Assembly: GCF_001263415.1 (NCBI RefSeq)
Contig: NZ_LGTE01000002.1
Location: forward strand, 62,001 to 126,000
Length of the DNA: 64,000 bases
Direction: 5' to 3'
Source of the DNA: Thermincola ferriacetica
GTDB lineage: Bacteria > Bacillota > Thermincolia > Thermincolales > Thermincolaceae
Shown: positions 1 to 7,128 of the stretch, piece by piece
How positions within the stretch are numbered: position 1 is the stretch's first letter
How the letters are laid out: every line of letters starts with the position of its first letter
The notes under the pieces: model-generated
Database searches by the model: none
Told to the model about the DNA's origin: nothing
The model's input: only the letters and a program-made list of their open reading frames with translations
Made by a program: the position numbers and the translations under genes

Positions 1-761
1 CTTATATGCCCGTATTTACTGTGGCGGAAAGTTACGGCCGGACTATAGCCGGGTTGCTGGGCGTGCCTTTTATCCCTACCAGCCACCAGGAAGGGCATAT
101 TATGGCGGGGTTGTGGTCGATAGGCATATTTCCGGCCAGGGAATTTTTAGCGGTACATTTATCAGGAGGAACTACGGAAGTCCTGCGGGTCACCCAACAA
201 GGGGAATCAGCGGATATGATGTTTGACATCCGCCTGCTCGGGGGAACAAAAGATTTAAATGCCGGCCAGTTCATTGACCGGATAGGGGTGGCTTTGGGTT
301 TACCTTTCCCGGCGGGCCCAGAACTGGAAAAATTGGCCCGTAGGGCTGCCGGCGCCATACCTATTCCCTCATCGGTACACGGATTGGAAATAAGTTTCTC
401 CGGTCCGGAGACAATGGCGCAGCGCTTAATCAGCAGCGGGGCAGATGCAACTGAAGTTGCCCGCGGTGTAGAACAGTGTATAGCAAATTCCCTGGAAAAG
501 GTCCTGCGCAGGGCTATAGAACAGACAGGTGTGATAGACATTCTCCTGGTAGGCGGAGTGACCGCCAATTACTATATCAGATCCCGGTTGCGGGAGCGCT
601 TGGAGCACCGGGCAGTAGGAGCCAGGCTTTTCTTTGCCGAACCGTCCATGAGTTCCGATAATGCCGTTGGCGTGGCGGCAATTGGGTTGCGTAAGCTAAA
701 AGCAAGCCCCGGTGGGGAAAATGGGTCCTACCCGACCCGGATTAAAGATAAAATTACATAA
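1..761 (+). CDS. TsaD/Kae1-like protein (5' truncated by window edge)
   Basis: The frame is open from the left edge, so the gene starts outside the window; the first in-window ATG is at 6, but the family normally has an N-terminal ASKHA segment before it. The metal-binding HxxxH motif of TsaD/Kae1 proteins is visible (SHQEGH, about residues 26-31 from that ATG), as are the GGVTAN segment and the SDNAVG segment near the C-terminus. True TsaD makes the threonylcarbamoyl-adenosine modification of tRNA. This copy, annotated in relatives as an O-sialoglycoprotein endopeptidase-like protein, diverges enough (for example GGVTANYYI) that I take it as a paralogue rather than the essential TsaD. A hairpin terminator follows at 831. 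Confidence 0.75.
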   Translation, partial: YMPVFTVAESYGRTIAGLLGVPFIPTSHQEGHIMAGLWSIGIFPAREFLAVHLSGGTTEVLRVTQQGESADMMFDIRLLGGTKDLNAGQFIDRIGVALGLPFPAGPELEKLARRAAGAIPIPSSVHGLEISFSGPETMAQRLISSGADATEVARGVEQCIANSLEKVLRRAIEQTGVIDILLVGGVTANYYIRSRLRERLEHRAVGARLFFAEPSMSSDNAVGVAAIGLRKLKASPGGENGSYPTRIKDKIT

Positions 762-764
762 GGG

Positions 765-781
765 GATTTTAGCCCTGCTCC
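765..781 (+). repeat. 17-bp dispersed repeat, copy 1
   Basis: GATTTTAGCCCTGCTCC occurs here, four bases after the stop codon of the TsaD-like gene, and again exactly at 21651-21667, about 65 bp after recN. Both copies are followed by a few A-rich bases and CATTT. The function is unknown; it may be the edge of a small dispersed intergenic element. Confidence 0.5.
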
Positions 782-830
782 AAAAACCATTTACAACTAT
801 TCTGGGAGAATACATTTGTGTCATATACTG

Positions 831-868
831 GGTCGGGAAATAGGATGTTTCCCGACCGGTTTTGCTTT
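831..868 (+). terminator. Intrinsic terminator after TsaD-like gene
   Basis: A perfect 10-bp stem (GGTCGGGAAA / TTTCCCGACC, arms 831-840 and 848-857) with a 7-base loop is followed by GGTTTTGCTTT. It ends transcription from the TsaD-like gene, or forms part of the leader of the cytochrome gene. Confidence 0.7.
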
Positions 869-1060
869 CAGGCACTGGGTGAAGTTGTGGGTGCAAAGTC
901 GCACCATGCCAAAGTAATAATTTGGCATAAATTACCTCTGCTGTATTGGCAGGAATATTGAGGAAAATTGTCGAAATTGGTCAGTACATTTGGACATGAT
1001 AGAAAGGAGGGAAAAGGGAAAATCAACGACATATATGATATGTCAACAAGGGGAGGCAAT
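869..1060 (+). other. Structured leader of the cytochrome gene, class not identified
   Basis: Between the terminator at 831 and the cytochrome start lie a perfect 8-bp hairpin (ATGCCAAA/TTTGGCAT, about 907-929) and a small CTGC/GCAG hairpin near 940-955. A GGGTGCAAAG run precedes them. This superficially recalls c-di-GMP-I riboswitches, which control cytochromes in Geobacter, but the other conserved GEMM segments are missing. Two RBS-like purine runs occur, at 1001-1009 and at 1051-1056 (GGGAGG); the latter fits the start at 1061. Confidence 0.4.
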
Positions 1061-2845
1061 ATGATGAACCGCACTTCGCTACAGGACAAGCCGAGGTTTC
1101 CATTATTGCTGTTTCTAGTGGTTTTCAGTATCTTTATTCTAAGCGTTCCGGCCCTTGCCTTTGCCGATACTAACGGTCCCTCGTTTACTAACCTTTTTCC
1201 GCAGGGTGGAGCGGTAATAAAATCAAGCAGAGTAACTATTGCTTTAACGGCAGTTGACCCCGATTTTATCGATTACAACTCCGTTGTAATGCTGCTGGAC
1301 GGTAACCTGGTCAATCCGATCAAGCAGTATGGATGGATTGACGAGTATACCGATGACTATTCCACCTTGGAAATGTATTATTCTGCCAGCCTGGTGGAAG
1401 GCAGTCATTTTGTTTCAATCACGGTAAGAGACCGCGCGGGGAATTCTTCTACCAAACAATGGAACTTCACAATATCAGAACCACCGCAAATTTCCCCCAT
1501 ACAGCCCGAGGGCAATGCTACCGTAACGGAATTAAAACCTCTTATATCTGCCAAGGTTACCGATAATACAGCCGTTGACAGTGGCTCAGTGGAGATGTAT
1601 CTTGACGGCACTAGGGTAAACGCTGTATTTGATGCGGCATCTGGGGTCATAAACTTTACGCCGGAAAATGAACTGCCCAATGAAAGCTGGCACACGGTCT
1701 TGGTCAAGGCCCGTGATACTGCAGGCAATCAGGCGCAATTTTCCTGGAAGTTTTTTATCAACACTTATACTGAAATGACTTTTTCCATGAATGATGCAAC
1801 CTGCCAGCAGTGCCATGATCGAACCAGTCATCCCATGAATAATTGCGGTAAATGCCACGGTACAAATCTATCGCCATCCAATCCTACATATCCGTTGGAC
1901 GATTGTTATAAATGCCATTTTAACGCTACCACCTACCCAAGCGCTTACCATAACCAAGGGCTGCCGGTAGCAAATCCGCCTCTTCACGGGGCGCAGGATA
2001 CGGACAGTTGTATGGAGTGCCATGGCAAGACATGGACGACAGGTATTCCGCCTGTACACAGTATCAGTGATGTTTCACGAAGGCACACAACAACATCACA
2101 GGGATGTACCATGTGCCATGCCACCACGCTGACCAGGGAACATGCTCGCCGGTATGATGACAACGGCAATCAACTGACCTGTTTTACCTGTCATAATAAT
2201 CCTGATCCACAGGTGCAAAAGGCTATCGCCGAGAAGAATTCGGCCTGCAGCGCATGTCATCTGAACCTTGATGCCGGCGGCGGGCACCCGGCACACCAAA
2301 ACGGGCTGGATGCAGCCTGTCAGACCTGTCATTCCGACACTATCCTGGGCGAACAACAGTTTCACAAGGCTAAAGGATGTAATATCTGTCACCAAAAAGA
2401 CGCCGGCGAAACTGTTAAGTATGCAATTAATACAAAAAATACCAATTGTCTGGCCTGCCATGACCAGGGACATAATTTACACATGATTGCCAAAGAACCC
2501 GCCGATTTGCCTAAATATCCCGGGTTTACCTGGAGTGTTCCCCAAAAGGCCAGTATTATGGCTGGTGAAGCCTGGATGCCTGCGGAATACGCAGGGGTAG
2601 GCGGTAAGCTGCTGATTTCCTCACGGCGCAGTGATGTTAGCGCTGGAGAACTTTTCAACTGGTATGAGGAACAGATGGCCCAGGCCGGCTGGGAAAAAGT
2701 GTCCGGAAACATAGCACCCGGCAATTACATGGTTATGTCATATCAGAAAGGGAACCGGCATGCTACCGTTATTATATATAACGGGGAATACCATAGCGCT
2801 CAGGCCCCGGCAATAGGTTTCCGGATAGAAATACTTTATAAGTAA
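1061..2845 (+). CDS. Secreted decaheme c-type cytochrome with Ig-like N-terminal domains
   Basis: 594 aa from ATG 1061 (GGGAGG at 1051-1056); a longer frame opens at 968 but lacks this RBS. Order: signal peptide (hydrophobic core about residues 13-35, ending AFAD); two beta-rich Ig-like repeats (about 40-140 and 145-235, each with RDRAGN/RDTAGN-type motifs); then ten CXXCH heme motifs from about residue 245 to 470 (CQQCH, CGKCH, CYKCH, CMECH, CTMCH, CFTCH, CSACH, CQTCH, CNICH, CLACH); and a C-terminal heme-free domain of about 100 residues. The hemes would be attached outside the membrane. A role in extracellular or cell-surface electron transfer is inference from the heme count and secretion. 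No membrane anchor is obvious at the C-terminus. No cytochrome biogenesis genes lie in the window. Confidence 0.9.
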   Translation: MMNRTSLQDKPRFPLLLFLVVFSIFILSVPALAFADTNGPSFTNLFPQGGAVIKSSRVTIALTAVDPDFIDYNSVVMLLDGNLVNPIKQYGWIDEYTDDYSTLEMYYSASLVEGSHFVSITVRDRAGNSSTKQWNFTISEPPQISPIQPEGNATVTELKPLISAKVTDNTAVDSGSVEMYLDGTRVNAVFDAASGVINFTPENELPNESWHTVLVKARDTAGNQAQFSWKFFINTYTEMTFSMNDATCQQCHDRTSHPMNNCGKCHGTNLSPSNPTYPLDDCYKCHFNATTYPSAYHNQGLPVANPPLHGAQDTDSCMECHGKTWTTGIPPVHSISDVSRRHTTTSQGCTMCHATTLTREHARRYDDNGNQLTCFTCHNNPDPQVQKAIAEKNSACSACHLNLDAGGGHPAHQNGLDAACQTCHSDTILGEQQFHKAKGCNICHQKDAGETVKYAINTKNTNCLACHDQGHNLHMIAKEPADLPKYPGFTWSVPQKASIMAGEAWMPAEYAGVGGKLLISSRRSDVSAGELFNWYEEQMAQAGWEKVSGNIAPGNYMVMSYQKGNRHATVIIYNGEYHSAQAPAIGFRIEILYK

Positions 2846-2970
2846 AATATTTGAAAAATTATTTGCACAAAGGTTTGCTTTTAGCAATAAATTGTGTTAA
2901 AATAAAAAAGCATAATGGATCAGGTAGAACGGAAAAGTTTTACCGGGCTTTTATGAGCAGCAGGATTATA

Positions 2971-3004
2971 AACCTGTGGGACCGTGTGGTTCCACAGGTT
3001 TTTC
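2971..3004 (+). terminator. Intrinsic terminator between cytochrome and CDF gene
   Basis: AACCTGTGG / CCACAGGTT stem (2971-2979 and 2992-3000) with an extra inner ACC/GGT pairing, followed by TTTT. An AT-rich promoter-like segment with TTAAAAT lies upstream near 2895-2905, so this could also be an attenuator in the leader of the CDF gene. Confidence 0.65.
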
Positions 3005-3077
3005 GCTAAACGGGGAAATTTTTTGAACATACCAGCACACAGAATTCATATAATAAAGATGTTAGGGGGTATGGCCA

Positions 3078-4253
3078 TTGGCGCAGGCTGATTTTGCGGA
3101 TGCTCAAAAAGAAAAAAAGGCGGTAGCTTTAAGCTCGGTCCTGGCATCCCTGTTTCTGACGGGTGGAAAACTCATTATAGGTTTGCTGACGGGCAGTCTG
3201 GGTATTCTGTCTGAAGCTGCCCATTCAGCCCTGGATTTTGGCGCTGCAGCCATAACTTACTTTGCAGTCAGTATTTCCGATAAACCGGCGGATAAAGAAC
3301 ACCATTACGGTCACGGTAAGGTTGAAAATTTTTCTGCTCTTGTAGAAGCCCTATTACTAATGGTAACATGTCTGTGGATTGTTAAAGAAGCCATAAACAG
3401 GCTAATGATGCCGGAACTCCGGTTGGAGGTAACGGCATGGGGTTTTGGAGTTCTGGTTGTGTCAATTATTATAGATTTCTCCAGGTCCCGGGCGCTGAAA
3501 AAGGCAGCTAAAAAGCACAAAAGCCAGGCTCTGGAAGCCGATGCCCTGCATTTTTCCAGCGACATCCTGAGTTCTCTGGTAGTAATTGTGGGTTTGGTAT
3601 TTGCCAAGTTTGGCTATGAGAAGGCTGACCCCATTGCAGCATTGGTGGTTGCGGTTCTGGTTATTATTGCCAGTTTGCGTTTGGCCAAGGAAACCGTTGA
3701 TGGCCTGCTGGACCGGGCTCCGGAAGGGATAAGGCAGCGGATTGAATCGGATGTAACGGGTGTACCCGGAGTTTTGGGTTTACATAAGATACGGGTACGC
3801 CGGGTGGGCCCTAAAATATTCGGGGATTTGCACGTATTGGTTGACGGGAATAAGACTATCAAAGAAGGGCACCAGTTAGCCGACCGGGTTGAGGATGTAC
3901 TGGCCAAGTATGCTTCCGATGTGGTAATCCATATTGAACCTGTCGAAGAGGTGATGAAGGAAGATATCATCACAGAGGAAGATTTAAAAAAGATACTGGA
4001 GAAAGCGATGGAAAGGCTGGGCGGTAAGTTTGTCAATTACCATGAATTATCCCTCCGGTATGATTACATTGCAGGTCCCGTGGGCGGTGTACACCTGGTT
4101 CTACCCCAAGGTTTGCCTTTAAATGAGGCTCATCATATAGCCCACTCCATTGAAGAGGAAATAATGGCCAATTACCCGGGAACGAAATTTAACGTAAAAA
4201 TAGAGCCCTGCGCCGGGACCTGTACCGAATGCGCCCTGTTTTGCGATGATTAA
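3078..4253 (+). CDS. Cation diffusion facilitator (CDF) metal exporter with Cys-rich tail
   Basis: 391 aa; TTG start at 3078 with AGGGGG 9 bp upstream (the nearby ATG at 3071 runs into a stop). CDF exporters move divalent metals (Zn, Fe, Mn, Co, Cd) out of the cytoplasm by proton antiport. The membrane domain (about residues 12-205) shows paired HxxxD motifs of the metal site: SEAAHSALDFG in TM2 and EADALHFSSD in TM5, plus an HHYGHGK loop. The cytoplasmic domain is longer than in FieF and looks like two ferredoxin-like units. The protein ends in an unusual cluster of four cysteines (about residues 378-388: CAGTCTECALFC), which could bind metal. The specific metal cannot be told. Confidence 0.9.
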   Translation: MAQADFADAQKEKKAVALSSVLASLFLTGGKLIIGLLTGSLGILSEAAHSALDFGAAAITYFAVSISDKPADKEHHYGHGKVENFSALVEALLLMVTCLWIVKEAINRLMMPELRLEVTAWGFGVLVVSIIIDFSRSRALKKAAKKHKSQALEADALHFSSDILSSLVVIVGLVFAKFGYEKADPIAALVVAVLVIIASLRLAKETVDGLLDRAPEGIRQRIESDVTGVPGVLGLHKIRVRRVGPKIFGDLHVLVDGNKTIKEGHQLADRVEDVLAKYASDVVIHIEPVEEVMKEDIITEEDLKKILEKAMERLGGKFVNYHELSLRYDYIAGPVGGVHLVLPQGLPLNEAHHIAHSIEEEIMANYPGTKFNVKIEPCAGTCTECALFCDD

Positions 4254-4408
4254 TCGTCTTCCTGGTTAATAAAGTTTATTATTTGTTCCGCGGAGAACCC
4301 GAAAATTTCTATCAACTTATCTTCCGGCGGATTGTCCGGGTTTTTCCATATTTCGATTATTTTTTCCCGGATACTGTTTTTTAAATCCTGAATTGATTTG
4401 GACATCAT
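4250..4408 (-). CDS. Small 52-aa conserved-looking protein, function unknown
   Basis: Minus-strand reading frame from ATG 4408 to TAA 4252-4250, with a strong GGAGG in front (complement of 4414-4418) at proper distance. The translation begins MMSKSIQDLKNS and ends NFINQEDD; it is rich in Lys, Glu and Ile and predicted helical, with the segment IWKNPDNPPEDKL in the middle. It overlaps the last 4 bases of the CDF gene tail to tail. I do not recognise the family. The good RBS and protein-like composition argue for a real gene. Confidence 0.6.
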   Translation of the reverse strand: MMSKSIQDLKNSIREKIIEIWKNPDNPPEDKLIEIFGFSAEQIINFINQEDD

Positions 4409-4500
4409 ACATACCTCCGAATTTCACATTATTGTAATTCCCTTCATAAACTGTAATATGCTCAGAAGGCAAAAAAAATACAGTTTTGGAGGGATTTTTC

Positions 4501-5037
4501 GTGCGTTATGTTGTAAAGCCGGGCGATACGCTCTATATTATTGCCCAGCGTTTCGGGGTGACAGTAGCCGACATTCTGGCCGTTAATCCTCAAATTAGAG
4601 ACCCTAACTTGATTTTCCCCGGCCAGGTAATAATTATTCCTGGCAAAAGGCCCGAAATTCCGCCTTATTACCCTGGGTTTCCGCCAATGTTTCCCCCGGG
4701 ATATTGGGGGTGGCCGCCCTATATTCCCGGTGAATATCCTGTAGGTTGGTGGCCTAATGTACCTCCGGGATACTATCCATACATGCCTTCGGGTGGACAA
4801 TGGCCCCAATTACCTGCTGAACCGGGTCCAGGCTTTGGGGTGTTAAAGAGAGGGAGCAGAGGCCCGGAAGTAAAAATGCTGCAGGAACGCCTGGCAGAAC
4901 TTGGTTACTATACAGGACCTATAGACGGGGTATTCGGTAGGCGGACCGAAATGGCTGTAAGGGCTTTTCAGAGGGAAAAAGGGTTCCCGGAAACAGGCAT
5001 CGTTGAAGAAGTAACTTGGGCAGCGTTAGGCTTATAA
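4501..5037 (+). CDS. LysM and peptidoglycan-binding domain protein
   Basis: 178 aa from GTG 4501 (GGAGGG at 4488-4493, 7-bp spacing). Residues 1-48 form one LysM domain (YVVKPGDTLYIIAQRFG... VNPQI... PGQVIIIP). A linker of about 60 residues is extremely rich in Pro, Tyr, Trp and Gly. The last 65 residues form a PG_binding_1 domain (LKRGSRGPEVKMLQERL... DGVFGRRTEMAVRAFQ). No signal peptide is visible, which fits spore-cortex or coat-associated LysM proteins made in the mother cell. No catalytic domain is present, so a binding or scaffolding role is likely. Confidence 0.85.
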   Translation: MRYVVKPGDTLYIIAQRFGVTVADILAVNPQIRDPNLIFPGQVIIIPGKRPEIPPYYPGFPPMFPPGYWGWPPYIPGEYPVGWWPNVPPGYYPYMPSGGQWPQLPAEPGPGFGVLKRGSRGPEVKMLQERLAELGYYTGPIDGVFGRRTEMAVRAFQREKGFPETGIVEEVTWAALGL

Positions 5038-5073
5038 AATAATAAATCTTTTTGAGGGGTTGGACTATTTCGG

Positions 5074-5109
5074 GCACATAGTGAATATAATCACTATGTG
5101 CATTTATTT
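5074..5109 (+). terminator. Intrinsic terminator after LysM gene
   Basis: Perfect 11-bp stem GCACATAGTGA / TCACTATGTGC (5074-5084, 5091-5101) followed by ATTTATTTT. The remaining region to 5277 is AT-rich, with no further recognisable element apart from the AAAGGAGG ribosome binding site of folD1. Confidence 0.75.
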
Positions 5110-5277
5110 TGAGCATGGCAATATAAACGGGCTTATGTGCTACATTGCCAAAATTTAAAATATTACAACTTTTTTTAATTATTCAGGCAGGATTAAGGGC
5201 AAAGTTAGCGAATAATTTCACATTAGTGACATTTAATAACAAAAGATATTTAATTAACAAAAGGAGGTTTTTAAAAA

Positions 5278-6141
5278 ATGCCTGCACAAATTTTAAAAGG
5301 CAAACCATTAGCGGACAAAATTAAAGAGCAGACCAGGAAGGAAGTTGAGGAACTGAAACAGAAAGGTATTGAGCCTTTCCTTGTAGCGGTTCAGGTTGGT
5401 GAAAATGCTGCTTCCAAGTTTTACACCGATAACCAGCGAAAAAACGCAGAGCAGCTTGGTATCAAGTATGAATTAAGGGAACTGCCTGCCGAAACTACTC
5501 AGGAAGAACTTATCAAATACATAGAAGACCTGAACAACGATGACAAGGTTTCCGGCATAATTCTGCAAATGCCTCTGCCGCCGCACATTGAAGCCAGAGA
5601 GGTGCAGTGGAAAATAGCTTTTGAGAAAGATATCGAGGGTGTTACACCGCATAACATGGGACTTGTTTCTTTCGGTAAGCCCCGGCTTGCTCCGTGTACG
5701 GCCGTAGGTGCTTACGAGCTTGTCAAGTCAACGGGCATCGACCTAACCGGTAAAGAGGTAGTTGTTGTGGGACACAGTGATATTGTTGGTAAACCGGCAG
5801 CCCTGCTTCACCTGAATGACCTGGGGACAGTTACCGTATGCCATATCGGTACTGCTAAAGCCGGAAAAACCCCTGAACATGTGGCTAGGGCTGACGTACT
5901 TATAGTTGCCGTCGGCGTACCCGGATTAATTAAGGGCGAATGGATTAAACCCGGCGCCATTGTTATTGATATTGGAATTAACGAGGTAGACGGCAAGATA
6001 GTTGGAGACGTGGAATTTGACAAGGCTGTCGAAAGAGCAGGTATTATTACTCCTGTTCCCGGTGGCGCCGGTACAATGACTACTGCTATTCTGCTGAGAA
6101 ACGTGGTGGAAGCCGCCAAGTGGCAGGCTGAAAAAAGATAG
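5278..6141 (+). CDS. folD: FolD paralogue 1 lacking the cyclohydrolase lysine
   Basis: 287 aa, the usual FolD length, with strong AAAGGAGG upstream. FolD normally interconverts 5,10-methylene-, methenyl- and 10-formyl-tetrahydrofolate as a dehydrogenase and cyclohydrolase. Family motifs are present: LQMPLP (residues 96-101), the dinucleotide motif VVVVGHSDIVGKP, and PVPGGAGTMT near the end. Two active-site residues are changed. In the YxxxK motif the lysine (E. coli K54, human K56) is Gln53 (YTDNQ), and the KDVDG motif reads KDIEG, with Glu120 for the second Asp. In human MTHFD1 the lysine is required for cyclohydrolase activity, so I infer a dehydrogenase-only or altered enzyme. It has its own terminator and precedes nfnAB-folD2. 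Confidence 0.88.
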   Translation: MPAQILKGKPLADKIKEQTRKEVEELKQKGIEPFLVAVQVGENAASKFYTDNQRKNAEQLGIKYELRELPAETTQEELIKYIEDLNNDDKVSGIILQMPLPPHIEAREVQWKIAFEKDIEGVTPHNMGLVSFGKPRLAPCTAVGAYELVKSTGIDLTGKEVVVVGHSDIVGKPAALLHLNDLGTVTVCHIGTAKAGKTPEHVARADVLIVAVGVPGLIKGEWIKPGAIVIDIGINEVDGKIVGDVEFDKAVERAGIITPVPGGAGTMTTAILLRNVVEAAKWQAEKR

Positions 6142-6178
6142 TGTTTAGCGGAAGCCGGTTTATGAATATTTAGATTTG

Positions 6179-6216
6179 ACCGCGATCCCTTAAAATTGAG
6201 GGTTCTGCGGTTTTTT
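6179..6216 (+). terminator. Intrinsic terminator after folD1
   Basis: Interrupted stem ACCGCGATCCCT / AGGGTTCTGCGGT around TAAAATTG, followed by TTTTTTC. It separates folD1 transcription from the nfnAB-folD2 unit. Confidence 0.7.
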
Positions 6217-6237
6217 CTTCTGAATTTTACCCGGTAG

Positions 6238-6246
6238 TGGTATAAT
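6238..6246 (+). promoter_or_regulatory. Extended -10 promoter for nfnAB-folD2
   Basis: TGGTATAAT at 6238-6246 is a consensus TATAAT with an upstream TG (TGn) element; no good -35 is seen (best TTCTGA at 6218). It lies between the folD1 terminator and the start at 6283. Confidence 0.5.
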
Positions 6247-6282
6247 AGGATTATATGCTGTAGGACAAGAGGAGGTTAATCT

Positions 6283-7128
6283 ATGTATAGGATTCTACAG
6301 AAACGCTCCCTGGCTACCGGTATCCACATGTATGAAATATCGGCGCCGGAAATTGCAGCCAAAGCGCTACCGGGACAGTTTATCATTCTGAGAGTGGACG
6401 AATGGGGAGAACGTATTCCCCTGACTATATTTGATTTTGACCGCAAATCGGGCAGTATTAAAATTATTTTTCAGGAAGTGGGTTTCACTACAAAAAGACT
6501 GGCCTGCCTGAAACAGGGTGATTTTATCACTGATATAGCCGGCCCCCTGGGCATGCCCAGCCATATCAAAAAGTACGGACGGGTAATTGCTATAGGCGGT
6601 GGTGTGGGTGCAGCGCCCATTTTCCCTATTGTTCGTGCTCTGAAGGAGGCGGGGAACGAAGTTATTTCAATTATCGGTGCGAAATCAGCCGAGACTTTGA
6701 TTTTGCAGGACGTTATGAATAATGTCAGTGACCGGCTGATTATTTGTACTGATGACGGTTCCGTCGGCGAAAAGGGGTTTGTTACAGAGGTACTGCAGAA
6801 ACAATTGACAGGTGAAAAACCGGACCTGGTGATGGCCATAGGACCCCTGCCGATGATGCAGGCGGTCAGTGAGTTAACGGCTTCTTATGCTGTAAAAACG
6901 CTGGTTAGCCTAAACCCGATTATGGTGGATGGAACAGGAATGTGTGGAGCCTGCCGGGTAAAAATAGGAGAGGAGACCAAGTTTGCTTGTGTTGAGGGAC
7001 CGGAGTTTGACGGACACCTGGTTGATTGGGAAACCCTGATCAGGCGGTCCACAATGTATGCCAAAGAACAAGAGCTAATTCTCGGTGAGAAGGTCCGTTC
7101 AGGAGGTGGCTGCGGATGTCATTCATAA
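6283..7128 (+). CDS. NfnA/SudB-type FAD, NAD and 2Fe-2S subunit
   Basis: 281 aa. It belongs to the ferredoxin-NADP reductase-like family that includes NfnA, SudB and the dihydroorotate dehydrogenase electron-transfer subunit. The N-terminal half is the FAD domain (RIPLTIFDFD, about residues 45-54). The NAD(H) domain has AIGGGVGAAPIFPI (about 103-116). Cysteines for a [2Fe-2S] cluster lie in GTGMCGACRV and FACVEGPEFDGH. In the known complex this subunit takes NADH electrons and, with NfnB, couples NADH and reduced ferredoxin oxidation to NADP+ reduction by flavin-based bifurcation; sulfide dehydrogenase activity is the alternative. The C-terminus GGGCGCHS adds two cysteines. It overlaps the next gene by 13 bases, implying coupled translation. 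Confidence 0.85.
   Translation: MYRILQKRSLATGIHMYEISAPEIAAKALPGQFIILRVDEWGERIPLTIFDFDRKSGSIKIIFQEVGFTTKRLACLKQGDFITDIAGPLGMPSHIKKYGRVIAIGGGVGAAPIFPIVRALKEAGNEVISIIGAKSAETLILQDVMNNVSDRLIICTDDGSVGEKGFVTEVLQKQLTGEKPDLVMAIGPLPMMQAVSELTASYAVKTLVSLNPIMVDGTGMCGACRVKIGEETKFACVEGPEFDGHLVDWETLIRRSTMYAKEQELILGEKVRSGGGCGCHS

Noticed and set aside
869-966. c-di-GMP-I (GEMM) riboswitch upstream of the cytochrome
   Set aside because: Only a GGGTGCAAAG-like segment fits; the GCAAACC half, tetraloop and 3' receptor segments are not visible.
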